This document shows, piece after piece, positions 11,430 to 22,107 of a DNA stretch of 64,000 nucleotides. The position numbers were made by a program, and so were the translations under genes. Positions within the stretch are counted from its first letter, which is position 1, and each line of letters begins with the position of its first letter. Source of the DNA: Entoloma clypeatum (lineage: Eukaryota; Basidiomycota; Agaricomycetes; Agaricales; Entolomataceae); NCBI GenBank assembly GCA_963565915.1, contig OY751487.1:3410001-3474000 (forward strand), in the 5' to 3' direction. The notes under the pieces are model-generated. The model had not been told where the DNA came from, ran no database searches, and worked only from the letters and a program-made list of their open reading frames with translations.

Positions 11430-12766
11430 ATGGCCCTCCGTCGCCTCGCCCAGTCCAACAATGCCGCCAACGCTTCCCCAACCCGTTCAGACCCCATCCC
11501 ATCCCCCTTAGCTCCCCGCACACCACGCAATCGCATATCCATGGCCGTCTACCGTTCCCCCGCCTCCACCCCCTCCATCTCCTCCTCCATTCCTTTCGAC
11601 TGGGATGCTGCCCGTTCCCGACAGCCTCCTCCGTACGGCACCCCCCTCCACACCAGGACAAGGGTCACTCAGGCCGTCGCAACCTCGACTCCCGTGCGCA
11701 GGCTCGTCCGCAAGAAGGGCATCCTCGAGAGGTGTGGACCATTGTACTTTCCACGTCCTCCGAGCCCTAAAAAATTCCAGACTCTCATCGATCCCATCCA
11801 CCATCGCCTTCGAAATTGCTCTCTTCCCTCATAATGTTCCTCTTCCGTCACCCAAGACGTCAGCGAGAATTGTGGGTGGTCTCATGCACTTTGTGCACCT
11901 TTGTGTGCGCATCACCCAAGTGCGAAAAGTTCGAGACTCAGACTTGGGGTGGGAAGATATGTACCGAGAAGGAGAGGGAGATTCTTGGTTCGACTGGGTC
12001 AGTGCCCTTTTTTTCTTTGTTTGATCCGCACTTACAACCCGGTCGTGCTTCAGACAGCTCCTATCTCGTTCATTCTGCTCGTCGCCTCTTTTCTCAACGC
12101 CTTCTACCTCTTCACACGCATCAGACTCTACCGTCTGCACCATCACCCGGAGCCCGTGTCTTCCCCAAATGCCCGGTTCGTCTCCGCACAGCTGGACTTT
12201 GAGCCTCTGCAACCGCCCTCGCTTGGCTCCCGTGTCCGCTCCGCCATGTGGTTCGGATTCTCTTACTCGTGGCGTTTCCTATTGGGCTTCCAATTACCCT
12301 CCCGGTCTGGACAACTGCCAGGGAGGACGGCCCGCGTCCAACAACTAGAGGTGTGGTCGCCTGCACAGTTTGAAATGGTCCTGTTCACTTTGTATTCCCC
12401 TGCGCATGCGGTTTTGTGGATGGCTACCGGGACGTCCAATTGGATGACGATGGTTGCCGTGATGGGCCTGGTCAGCGCGCAAGTGAGTCTCCTGCAGTCG
12501 GCGTTGTGCGGATCGTAGTTGACGCGGGCTGAACAGCTGTCAGCGATGACTTATTCATATAGTGCGTTGCTGAAAGATAAGGAGATCATCGCTGCCGAAG
12601 TGATGCACGAGTACAATGAAGGGGTATGGTTGTGGCTCTCTGTCAAGATGTATGTGATATTGACTACCTTGTGCTGCAGTTTGTGTATCCGCGGGTGAAT
12701 CCGATCCGCAGAGATGTTGCGGTGATGACGCACGAGTCTGAGGTGGTGAATGTGTGGGAAGAGTAA
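11430..12766 (+). CDS. NUR1: Nur1/Mug154-like nuclear rim protein (DUF2418 family)
   Basis: Matches the nuclear rim protein family that in yeast works with Lrs4/Csm1 to tether rDNA and heterochromatin at the inner nuclear membrane. The N-terminus (MALRRLAQSNNAANASP) is basic and Ser/Pro-rich. After an intron, SSIPSTIAFEIALFPHNVPL leads to VGGLMHFVHLCVRITQVRKV and WEDMYREGEGDSWFDW; a spliced junction then gives the membrane segment TAPISFILLVASFLNAFYLF. Further on are WSPAQFEMVLFTLYSPAHAV, a second membrane segment and the hallmark EGFVYPRVNPIRRDVAVMTH close to the C-terminus. Stop at 12764-12766. Four to five short introns are needed. Function is inferred from family. Confidence 0.85.
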
Positions 12767-12828
12767 GAGTATTACTTTTGTAGTAGGAAGCACAGCCACT
12801 TGCATTGTTTTTCCTCCTTCCTCCATCG

Positions 12829-14711
12829 ATGGCGACGAGATGTTTTGTACGTGATATATTATAAGTTGCTCAAGCAGTGACTCACTGTCACAGTACTTTG
12901 ATTTCGACGGTCGTCCGCGGGGTAGTGGTTGTCCACTCCGCGACAGGTGTCGTTACGTCCATCCGACCAACACCGACTGGAATCACGCCCCCGAGCCGTC
13001 CTTTGTTCCCGCCCGCCTCCGCTCCGCACGTGAACATACCCGGCGCCGCCGATCCCCTCCCTCTCGTTCTCCTCCACCCCTCCACCGCCGTGGCCAGTCT
13101 TCCACATCATCGCTCGACCACAGTCCCGATTGGTCCAGAACCCGCTCCAGTGCACCGCGTCCCCGCAACGATTCCTTCTCTAGTTCGCACGCACACACCG
13201 AGTCTTCCATCCCAGCACCTCCCCCCACTCCACCATCGTTCGCTCCGTTGCCCTCGCCCTCGCCCTCCACTACATCCATGCTGTCACACCCTCCTGTACC
13301 TCCACCCCCGCCGTCTGCTCCGTTGCCCCCATCATCCAACCCGAGCGTTCGCCATCCACCCCCACGTCCACCGCCCTCCCTCCCTCCACCCACCCCTGCC
13401 ACCCTCGTATCCCCCGAAGAACTCCGGAAAACATGGGAAAATAGAGTCAGGTGAGCTTCCAACCACTTTCGTCCGACATTCCCTCTCGCTCACTCCTCAA
13501 CCAGCCTTTTGGCAGCCTGCGTCACTCGTCGCCAGGATTTCAACAAAGTCAAGGAGGACATGAAAGATAGCGAACACCTCAAGAACCTTACGCGGTACTC
13601 TGCTTCTTCAGAAGATAGCCAGCAGCAAGTCAATGCTTATTTAGCCAAGCGTCAAACTGACATGGAGGAAGCGAAAGGGAAGCTCGATGACAGTGTATCT
13701 CAGCTGATAAAAGAAGGCAACTGGCCTGTCAATCCTTCCTCGGATGTGGAAGAACGCGAAACCGACCACCGACAGGAGATGATCAAGTACATTGAGGAAC
13801 TCGCCGAAACAGCGTCCAGGATGAACAGCATCCTGAACGTTCTGCAACAAGTCAGGACTTCCGCGACAGACGCAGATGCTTCAGCAATGGATGTCGATCT
13901 ACAAGGCGATCGCCCCAAAAAGCGCAGGCGTCTTTCTAATGGAGAGCAGCCCACGCCACTACCTGTCTCGGAGGATTTCGATTTCGATCGCGTTCGTGAA
14001 AAGATCGCCGAGTTAGAAGGCTCTTTCTCAAATTTCGAGAATGGAATGATTACACGGGACGAAGATATGAAGTTCGAGGTGGAAGAACGAGTGGAAAGCA
14101 CTTTCCAACGGTTAGTTTCACAAACATCGCTCCAGTCTCCCGCCACAGCGTCCGAGGATCAGCTGCAAGAAATCAAAGAGAACATCGAGACAACTGGAAA
14201 GGACATTGAAGAGTTGGCAGGGGATGTTGGAAACCTGATCCTCGCGTCGAAGGCTCAGGAAACGGAGTTGAACCAAGTGAGGCATCAACTCGAAGAGTCA
14301 AATCGAGTTCGAGTCAAGGTATATACACCATGACAGCATTGTTTTCTTTCACTGACCCGTTGGGTTGCACAGCTACAACAGCAGCTTCAAGGTTACATGG
14401 ATGCTCGGGCAAAGGACCGTTTTGAAATGGATGCCTTGGAAAAAGCCATTGAAATGTATACTTCCAAAGCCCCAACATCCCGCCTCACACAGGAACACCT
14501 CCTTCATTACATTCAAGAACCAGTTCTGGATATGGTTCGTGAGAGTGTCCAGCCCCTAGTAGAAGAGCTGCGCCATCAAGTGCAAGAAATGCTGCGAAAT
14601 CAGAGCCAGGAAATGTACAAGACATTATGGGGCAAACTTTCACTTACTCTTCAGATGGTCGAGACAATATCTCAACGGATAGAGCAGGGTACTGAGACTG
14701 GTCAAGCCTGA
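12829..14711 (+). CDS. CCCH zinc-finger protein with Pro/Ser-rich linker and coiled coils
   Basis: Start ATG 12829; exon 1 is only 18 nt (MATRCF), joined across a 47-nt intron (12847-12893) to YFDFDGRPRGSGCPLRDRCR. Together they form one CCCH finger, C5-x13-C19-x5-C25-x3-H29, split by the first intron. A long Pro/Ser/Arg-rich disordered region follows (roughly residues 40-185), then helical coiled-coil sequence, a nuclear-localisation signal (RPKKRRRLS) and a glutamine-rich C-terminal helix region (LQQQLQGYMDARAKDRFEMD) ending at 14711. Inferred introns: 12847-12893, 13451-13504, 14319-14372; all keep frame. A single N-terminal CCCH finger suggests an RNA-binding nuclear protein; the precise family is not recognised. 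Confidence 0.82.
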
Positions 14712-15195
14712 AGGACCTTTTCACATTTTACATCTGAATGTAAGTTATGTCTCGTGTTATAGTCCTGTATGATAGTGTTCTTTAAAAAAAACTGCCTGAA
14801 ATTAAATAAATAAATAAATAATACAGCCATCTATCAGTCCTTTGTACACCCCCACTCCTTTGTACAGTAGCCAATTATTGTATTTCCTTGATATCTAAGT
14901 ACTCCAAACTGTGGAACTGTGGAACTAGGGTGTAGGGAGATGTCCAGAGGCTCGAGAGGGATCATGAGCAACTGATGCGTGATGAGGGTTGAGTTGATGG
15001 GATTTTGGGGACAAATCTGAACACTTCCAGCCCTGATAACAACAGCACTTGACAAAATATGAGATCTTGGTGTTCATAAATCTTGAGGGGTATCTTCAGG
15101 CAACCAATTGGCATCGAAAGAATGCTAACTTTGAGTGTCGTTCCCATCCTGGAGCCTATCCTTTCCTTGAGATCCCAAATCACATCACAAGGGTG
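14712..15195. other. 3' flank and degenerate transposon DNA
   Basis: Begins with the CCCH gene 3' UTR and an AAAT microsatellite near 14801-14821. Beyond about 14850 the sequence probably belongs to the Tc1-like remnant on the minus strand, but its frames are broken and no complete DDE domain can be read. Confidence 0.4.
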
Positions 15196-15552
15196 TCACA
15201 TCCATGATGCAGCCCAAGAGCATGACAGAATGGTGATTCTGGGCACCTGGCTATGCCGCGCAGTTTCTGGGGAGACAGGATTGGAGATGACAGTGTTGAT
15301 GTGTTTGGTAGCCTGCACAGCATTGGAAGCTCTCCCTGAGGTGATTTGTGAAAGTATGTTTTGTGTGTTGGTGGGAGAAAGCTTGGATGGACGACCACCA
15401 GAAGAGAGATTGCGATGAGGAAGAAGATTCTGAAGCACTCTGGAGACAGTTGGTTGGCTGACACCCAGGTTAGAGGCAATATGACGAGTGGAGTGACTAT
15501 TGGAGGCCAGAGAAAGAATGTTTTCCTTGTGGGAAGAGGAGATAGGGCGCAT
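15196..15552 (-). pseudogene. Tc1-like transposase N-terminal fragment
   Basis: The frame starting at 15552 encodes a paired-like helix-turn-helix typical of fungal Tc1-type transposases: MRPISSSHKENILSLAS, then STRHIASNLGVSQPTVSRVL (recognition helix), then LSSGGRPSKLSPTNTQNILS and the second HTH leading to NTVISNPVSPETAR. After that the frame departs from the family, with no catalytic DDE/D blocks downstream, so the copy is broken. Inverted repeats of a Tc1-type element lie just upstream at 15704-15903. Confidence 0.72.
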
Positions 15553-15703
15553 GATTAATTATGGAGGCTGTTGAGGTTGGATTCTTCTTATACAACTTTC
15601 CTTGACAACCCATCAGGGTTCTATTCAAGTTCCATCAGTAAGTCATGACAACTGGTTACCATACAACCAGTGAAGCATTTGATTCTGATAATTGCCATAG
15701 GTA

Positions 15704-15903
15704 CTCACAAAACTGATTCAATGAGTTGCTGATTTAATTTAATCATATCTCCATGGATTCTGATCTAAATCATATTCTGAAAGCCCTGAAGTAGGGCTTT
15801 CAATTATATACCAAAGGTTTAATTCAATTGGTATTCTTTGCAGAGTTATCTTGAAGGTATTCAAAAAGCAACAAACATTGAATCAGTTTTGTGAGGCACT
15901 GTA
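15704..15903. repeat. Tc1/MITE-like inverted repeat pair
   Basis: The 20-mer CTCACAAAACTGATTCAATG (15704-15723) has a perfect reverse complement at 15876-15895. The right copy extends to GGCACTGTA at 15903, giving an end that reads TACAGTGCC...TCACAAAA inward, a usual Tc1/mariner terminus with TA target. The 150 bp between are AT-rich and contain hairpins. This is either the upstream IR region of the broken transposase or a small non-autonomous relative. Confidence 0.72.
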
Positions 15904-16260
15904 TTTTGCTTCTATTCACCTTATTAAGCCCTTGGGCTTGATTTGAATGGTCTGAGTAGATTTACATACAATGTTACAATAGTATATATACAGTACATAT
16001 AGACTACAGTGGTTGTGGAAGGGAGGAAGTAAGAAAAGATTGTTTTTGTGTTTGAGAAAACCCATGATGATGCCCTGTTGATCACAATTTACAGTGTGCC
16101 ATTGTTTTGATGCATCATTTCAGAATTCTACCTACATAGCTCATATATTTAACTGGTTATATGCTTACTATTAGCTTCTAAGTATCTCTACATAAGTTAC
16201 AAACTATTTTTAGGACTTACAGTGCCACGGATCGGGCATTGAAGGCGCGAGTTTCAACGA
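15904..16260. other. AT-rich spacer, no gene seen
   Basis: AT-rich sequence without a credible reading frame. Near 16218 CAGTGCCACGGATCGGGC could be a transposon end, but I found no matching partner. Confidence 0.4.
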
Positions 16261-16389
16261 CGCGCGTTGTTCGGCATTGATGCCAAGCACTCTCGGCAAT
16301 TGCCAAAAGTCGAACCATACATAAGTCGACAGCCAGCCCAACGTTCCCACACTTTTTTTATCCCCCACCTTTACTCCACCCAGCCACTT

Positions 16390-17215
16390 CCCCCCCCCAA
16401 TGCCCGCCCCTCATGCACAACGACCCCCTATAGCGCCCAACTGCCTCCCACTCACGCCCAACGGCATCCACTCGCGCCCAACGTGCCCAACAGCTCCCTC
16501 TAACACCCAACGGCGTCCACTCGCGCCCAACAACCACAACTCATGCCCAACATGCCCAACGGCTCCCTCTAATGCCCAACAGCATCCACTCGCGCCCAAC
16601 AGCTCCCTCTAACACCCAACGGCGTCCACTCGCGCCCAACGACCACAACTCATGCCCAACATGCCCAACGGCTCCCTCTAATGCCCAACAGCATCCACTC
16701 GCGCCCAACGACCACGACTCATGCCCAACATGCCCAACGGCTCCCTCTAATGTCCAACAGCATCCACTCGCGCCCAACGACCGCGACTCACGCCCAACGC
16801 CCTTGAATGGCTCCAACGATGTCCACTCGCGCCCAATGTGCCCAACGGCTCCCTCTAACGCCCAACGGCCTCCCACTCGCACCCAACAACTGCGACTCAC
16901 GCCCAACGCCCTCGAACGGCTCCCTCTAGCGCCCAACGGCCTCCCACTCACGCCCAACGGCATCCTGCCCTTACTAGCGCCCAACGGCCCTCTCTGACAC
17001 CCAACAGCACCTTCTCGCGCCCCACGGCCCTCTCTTGCCCCCAACGACACCCTTTCATCGCAACATGTTTCCTTCAAGCCCTACGGCCCCCTCTTGTGCC
17101 CAGCTGCTGCGACCTGTGCCCAACAGCCCCCTCCTTTCGTGCCTAACGCCCTCCAACTCGCACGCAATGCCCTTTCTTTGAGCCAAACGGCCCCTTCTCG
17201 CGCGCAACACCCTCC
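16390..17215. repeat. degenerate GCCCAACGGC minisatellite
   Basis: About 0.8 kb made of variants of GCCCAACGGC alternating with CTCCCTCTAA, CATCCACTCGC and related spacers, all in the same orientation. Higher-order units of roughly 80-110 bp recur (for example around 16540, 16660 and 16725 with CATGCCCAACGGCTCCCTCT). Open frames through it translate to low-complexity MPN/TAPSNAQ-like peptides and are by-products of the repeat. The same core forms the arms of foldback element 1 further right. Confidence 0.88.
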
Positions 17216-17269
17216 CACTCATGCCCACTGACATTACATACAGCATGTATATATTTAGACACAATATAT

Positions 17270-17440
17270 AATACAAAACCGGTTCAGACCGGTGCAGACT
17301 GGTTTGGTCCACCCTCTGTGGGTGTGATGGACCGGTCCAGTTGTTTACGTTTTTGTGGTATTGAAAGACCGGTCTCGGTCTCGGTCCATCCCTCTCGGAG
17401 GCAAAAAACCGAACTGAACCGAACCCTCGAACACTAGTGC
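17270..17440. repeat. ACCGGT-rich inverted-repeat segment, possible hAT-like end
   Basis: Contains several ACCGGT/GACCGGT words in both orientations (near 17279, 17291, 17331 and 17370), then CGAACTGAACCGAACCCTCG leading to AACACTAGTG at 17430-17439. Repeated GGTTCGGTT-type subterminal words followed by a GTGTT terminus are typical of fungal hAT ends. No partner end or 8-bp duplication could be matched, so the assignment is tentative. Confidence 0.4.
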
Positions 17441-18035
17441 CCTGCACCGTGGACTTTCTCCTTCCTTGCTGGAAGAGTTGTTGCATGATTGAATCTTTGG
17501 CGTTTCTTTTCAAAAGGATCACACCGTGCCTTTCCTCAATCTTTCCCTTGATCACCAGGGTCCCGAATTGTGTGATCCAATCATCGGTCTTTATTGAACC
17601 TTGCTTAAAGCTCTCGATTTTGGATCGGGCCTATTCGATCTTGGTGGTGGGACAAAACCTCATTGTGATTTCGCTGACCAGCTCTCTGTATGTTGGCCAG
17701 TCCTCTGTTTCTATACATTGGTTTAATCAGGTTTCTCCGTAGACTCCCGTTGTGGGTCCATCCAAGCATGACCACACTGTGATGCAAACTTCTTCTTCTC
17801 CATTAAAGAGCTCTCAGTTGACCCTGAGCCAAGCAAGCATCTTTGTCCACTATACTGTGAATATAGCTTTGGACCCATTGTATTTGCTGGGGTCTGTGGC
17901 TACCTCTAATTTCCTTCCACGGTTGTTATGTGGTGGTGGGGGGGGGGAGGGGACATGATCGAATGGAGGTAAGGGAGTGGGTGCATGCTGTTGTTGGAAT
18001 TCTTCCTCAAACTGGGCATTGGTGCCTTCGGCCAT
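17438..18035 (-). pseudogene. LTR-retrotransposon gag remnant
   Basis: From ATG 18035 (MAEGTNAQFEEEFQQQHA) the minus strand reads a proline-rich leader, then KLEVATDPSKYNGSKAIFTV, the usual entry to a Ty3-type gag in basidiomycetes, followed in other frames by DRIGPIQNREL and KGKIEERHGVILLKRNAKDS plus IMQQLFQQGRRKSTVQGT. The order matches gag, but frames change and stops intervene, so it is dead. The 3' end stops where the hAT-like segment begins near 17438. Confidence 0.6.
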
Positions 18036-18109
18036 AGTGGGAGTGGTTTGTTTTGAACAATAGTACCTTGCGTCGGGCGCATGACCCTGTTCTGACACTT
18101 AAAAATCTA

Positions 18110-18878
18110 AAAAAGAAAACCCAAAGAACGATCTGTTTACCCAGGTAGCCGATTTACCTGAGCAAAGGAAGATCTAGGAAAAAAATGAAGTCCACACGGT
18201 CAAACCCCCTACATGCACTGGACTGGTCAAGAGGTCAGGGGAGGTTGGAGGTCAGAACACCTGTTGTGATCTAGACATGTACGGTCTTCTCTTCCAAACC
18301 GTCACACATGCCAGCAGCTTTCCCGAAGGTCAGTTGCATCGGCCTTTGGTCACCTCGACACAGGACAGGCTCAACATTTCCATTTGTGTCTTGAACGGCA
18401 ACACTAGATATAGTGGGTGCACTGAGCGTTTCTCTTCTTATCCCTGAAGTCTGGGAGATCCCCCTTAATGCTAGGGTCCGCGTGTAATAATGAAGTGCAA
18501 CTTTTAATGCAAAAGTGCAAAACAGCGGGGATAGTGATGATGGTGTGGGAAGTGTGTGTTTGGGCAGGTGAGTAGAGAGAGAGAGATTGTTCTTCTGTTG
18601 AGGTGACACTAAGTCAAATGACGTCGTGAGTCTAAACTTAGGAATAAAGTGGAAAGATGATAAGAGAACTGTATTGCCAAGAGACCCAGTGGGAATCTCA
18701 AGAGAACAAGCTAATGAATACAAGGGAGAGTGGGCTACTTATATACTGTAATACATGTGGTGTACATGTGTCGCACAGCCATAGATATGATGAGATATGA
18801 TATGATGAAGATAAGATGTGATAAGATGTAGATTAGATTAGATTAGATAAGGTGAAAAGTGAAAGTACAATCATAACA
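18110..18878 (-). other. possible 5' LTR or leader of the gag remnant
   Basis: Upstream of the gag remnant on the minus strand the sequence begins TGTTATGATTGTACTTTC at 18878, carries (GATTA)-type microsatellite DNA, a TATATAAGTAGCCC promoter-like box near 18735-18748 and a pyrimidine-rich stretch, as an LTR promoter would. No second copy is present in the window, so the boundaries cannot be proven. The 150-aa minus frame inside (18271-18723) has no recognisable domain. Confidence 0.35.
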
Positions 18879-19005
18879 GTGGTAGCAACACGTGCAAAAC
18901 ACAGGGAGCATATTGACAAATGAAAGCCATGCCTAGCTGTATCTCAAACTATCCTAAGCTCCTGATTTCATCCTCTGGTCACATTCTGCTGTGTCTAGGT
19001 TCACC

Positions 19006-20202
19006 ATGGTTGGAAAGCCACAGTTGAAGGAGAAAAAACAGTGCAATGAGAAGGTGGAGGCCAATGAGCTAATGGACAGAGCTGTCAAGCTGTATCACAA
19101 GGAGCAGCACCAGACTGAACAAAAGCCTCTGGGCCTTCAAAAAGTCTGCAAGAAGGTGGAGAATGAATATTGTCAGGAAACTGGGCACACAGTAAAGCTC
19201 AATCACAACACACTTCTCAATCGGGTCCAGGGAATGAAGTCAATCAACCAGTTCAATTCGGAGAAGGCCCTTCTTTCTGCAGAGGAGGAGACACAGGTCA
19301 TTGACTATCGCCTCAAATGTGCCGATTGTGGATTTCCTTTGAGCCTTCGGCAACTTTGGGAACATGCTAACCTCATCTTGCATGCTCGTCTTGGTGCCGA
19401 TTTTTCTGGTGTGGGTGAGAATTGGACAGGTCATTTCATTGACAGGCACTCAGATAAGCTCAAGACGACATGGTCATGCCCACTGGAACACTGTTGCATG
19501 CAGGCAGTGAACAAGACTAATCACAATGAGTGGTTTGAGCTACTGGGGGAGGCCATTGAAGGGGTTGATCCAGACTGCATCTGGGCTGCTGATAAGACTG
19601 GCTTCCAACCAGGGACTGGTTTGAAGGAGCGATTTATTGGAAGGAGAGGGACAAAGGCCACAATGCAGCAGCAAGAGGGAAATCAGGAGACTATTACAGT
19701 AATCGTGACAATTGGAGCTGATGGAAGCAGCATCCCACCTGCAGTGATCTACAAAGGTGATGGTTTTTTCCCAAAGTGGGGGGAGAATAATCCACTCAAG
19801 GCATCGTAAGTTTCTCTGTGCATAATCAGGTTACCGAGTAGTTGAATAGTTGATTGAACATTTACTCTTGGAAATTCTAAGAAGGGATGGACAAACAGCG
19901 AGATTGGGCGTGCTTGGATTGAGGACTTTAACAAGAAGACAAGGGCGAAAGCACAAGGTTGCGGTAGGGTTCTTATTGTTGATGGGCATGTCTCTCATTA
20001 CACAATCAAATTTCTCCTCTATGCCTGCGCACACAACATCAACGTCATATGCTACCTATCCCACACCACCCACAAATACCAAGGCCTTGATGTTGTTATC
20101 TTCAGTGTCTTGAAGAAATACTGGACTGAAGAGCGAGACGCACACAAGGACCACACTGGCGAGCTGGTATTGAAAAACAACTTTTTAGCCATTTATGGAA
20201 GG
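19006..20202 (+). pseudogene. pogo/Fot1-like (Tc5/CENP-B HTH) transposase, 3' truncated
   Basis: ATG 19006. N-terminal helix-turn-helix region (ELMDRAVKLYHKEQHQTEQK), then a Tc5/CENP-B-like second HTH (SLRQLWEHANLILHARLGAD and WTGHFIDRHSDKLKT), then a DDE catalytic domain: first Asp in CIWAADKTGFQPG, ITVIVTIGADGSSIPPAVIY, KKGWTNSEIGRAWIEDF, second Asp in GRVLIVDGHVSHYTIKFLL, third acidic site in THKYQGLDVVIFSVLKKYW. A gap around 19807-19880 looks like an intron (GTAAGT donor at about 19807) or a short disruption. The frame is abruptly ended at 20202 by a copia LTR, removing the C-terminus. Confidence 0.8.
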
Positions 20203-20735
20203 TGTTGGAACTACTGGATCCAGCACGTGATCACTATGTCATTATGATGTATCTCTGACATCATCCATGATGTCATTCTCTGGAACATTCCATGAGTTAC
20301 TATATATGTGAGTTTATTGTAGAAACACACAAACAGACCACAATATGGTCCGTGCACATATATTAGTATAAATAGTAGACCTGTAACGTAGTTGCAGAAT
20401 AAGAACTCTTCCAGTTTCTACCACGTCAGTTGTCTCTAAACTCTCCTCTAGCTTAACAAGCTACTCAATTCCTAATCCTTTATCCACCCATACTAACTAC
20501 TTTGTATGTCGTCCCACATGGCGCACCTCGATACATTCAACAGGTTATGGGCCCTGCTGGCCCTTATGGCGGGCAGTTTTGCCGCCCTCATCATTGTATA
20601 CACTGTAGTTACATGCTGTTGCATATTGGACAGAAGGACTCCCAGAGCCGCTGGCATCACTGCCCCTGAGGATGATGAACCTGCCAAGCTTGCTCGCAAT
20701 CGTCGCAGTTGCTTGACATTACGCCAGCTAGTGTT
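20203..20735 (+). mobile_element. copia element 3: 5' LTR and start of internal region
   Basis: An LTR of 340 bp runs from TGTTGGAACT (20203) to TTCAACA (20542), TG...CA bounded, with a TATAAATA box at about 20367. It is followed directly by the primer-binding site GGTTATGGGCCC at 20543. The internal sequence continues about 190 bp before foldback element 1 begins. No second LTR or gag-pol is found, so only the 5' end survives. It interrupts the pogo-like transposase. Confidence 0.78.
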
Positions 20736-20754
20736 GCCGCGGCTCAGGCTCTGA
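20506..20754 (+). CDS. LTR-initiated short ORF of copia element 3 (truncated)
   Basis: The first AUG downstream of the LTR TATA box (20506) opens an 82-codon frame that runs through the LTR end and the primer-binding site (reading R-L-W-A across it) and encodes one strong membrane segment (LLALMAGSFAALIIVYTVV) followed by Cys-Cys-Cys and an acidic tail. Its 3' end is cut by foldback 1. The organisation matches the 257-codon frame of copia element 1, which suggests a real but uncharacterised accessory protein. A GTATGT splice-donor-like word overlaps the start. Confidence 0.45.
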   Translation: MSSHMAHLDTFNRLWALLALMAGSFAALIIVYTVVTCCCILDRRTPRAAGITAPEDDEPAKLARNRRSCLTLRQLVLPRLRL

Positions 20755-22107
20755 GCCGGCTAGAGCTGGAGCCAAGCCATCGGGGAGCCGCAGCCGAGCC
20801 GTGGAAGGCAAATTCTCATCAGAGCCAAGCTGATTGAAGCTCCAGCTCTGGCTCGGAAGCCGGCTCAAGCCGGCTTCGTGATGGTATATGAAAAGTATTT
20901 ATTGTAATAACAAGGACATTAAAAATAACTAATTATGTATCACAACCGCGGCGCGAGGGTTGGGCATGCCAGGCGGGTACAGGGAACAAGTATTGGGGTC
21001 GAGGGGAGGCCGTTGGGCACGCGGGCGAGGGTTCGGGTCGATGGGAGGCAGTTGGGCACGCGGGATGAGGGTTGGAGTTGAGGGGAGGCCGTTGGGCATG
21101 TGGGGCGATGGTTGGGGGTCGAGGGCAGGCCGTTGGGCACGCGGAAGGGTGCTTGATGTCGATGGGAGGCAGTTGGGCACGCGGGACGAGGGTTGGAGTC
21201 GAGGGGAGGCCGTTGGGCATGTGGGGCGACGGTTGGAGGTCGAGGGCAGGCCGTTGGGCGTTACAGATGGCCGTTGGGCACGCGGAAGGGCGCTTGATGT
21301 CAATGGGAGCCAGTTGGGCACGTGGGACGAGGATTGGAGTCGAGGGGAGGCCGTTGGGCACGTCGGGCGACGGTTGGGGGTCGAGGGCAGGCCATTGGGC
21401 ATGCGGGGCGATGGTTGGGGTCGAGGGGAGGCCGTTGGGCGCTACAGGCGTGCGGTGGGCATGCGAGGTGACGGTTTGGCACGCAAGGCGACTGTTGGAG
21501 AGGAGAGGCGACGAGAGGGGAAAGGACTCACATTGGAGAGGGAGATGGTGGGGGTAAGAGAGCAAGAGAAAAAAACCGTGTGAATGATCTGCTGATATAC
21601 TGGAATAACGGATGCCCCCAGCAGTACCCAGTTTGTCAATGAGAAGCAGACCAAATAACAGCAAACCGGGTATTGCCGGCAGCATCCGTCATTTGAGGAT
21701 ATCAACGAAGTCAGCAGATCATTCACATGGTTTTTTTCTCTTGCTCTCTTACCCCCACCATCTCCCCCTCCAATGTGAGTCCTTTCCCCTCTTGTCGCCT
21801 CTCCTCTCCAACAGTCGCCTTGCATGCCAAACCGTCACCTCGCATGCCCACCACACACCTGTAGCGCCCAACGGCCTCCCCTCGAGCCCAACCGTCACCC
21901 TGCATGCCCAATGGCCTGCCCTCAACCCCAACCGTCGCCGCGCAAGCCCAACGGCCTCCCATTGACACCAAGCGTTGTTCCGCGTGCCCAACGGCCCTCT
22001 GTAGCGCCCAAACGGCCTCTGCCCTCGACCCTCAACTGTCGCCCCACATGCCCAACGGCCTCCCCTCGACTCCAACCCTCGTCCCGTGTGCCCAACTGCC
22101 TCCCATT

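Noticed and set aside
16411..17077. Overlapping open frames of 60-178 codons through the minisatellite.
   Set aside because: Low-complexity by-products of the tandem repeat on both strands.
16390..17215. Regular short repeats considered as a CRISPR array.
   Set aside because: Repeats are about 10 bp, degenerate and unevenly spaced, spacers are themselves repeated, and the host is eukaryotic.
18271..18723. 150-codon minus-strand frame.
   Set aside because: No recognised domain; sits in sequence that looks like an LTR or leader with a TATA box, so it is more likely non-coding.
20725..20742. hAT-type target duplication at foldback 1 ends.
   Set aside because: The termini (GTGTTGCC and GTGTTTGGC) look hAT-like, but the 8 bp on the two sides do not match.
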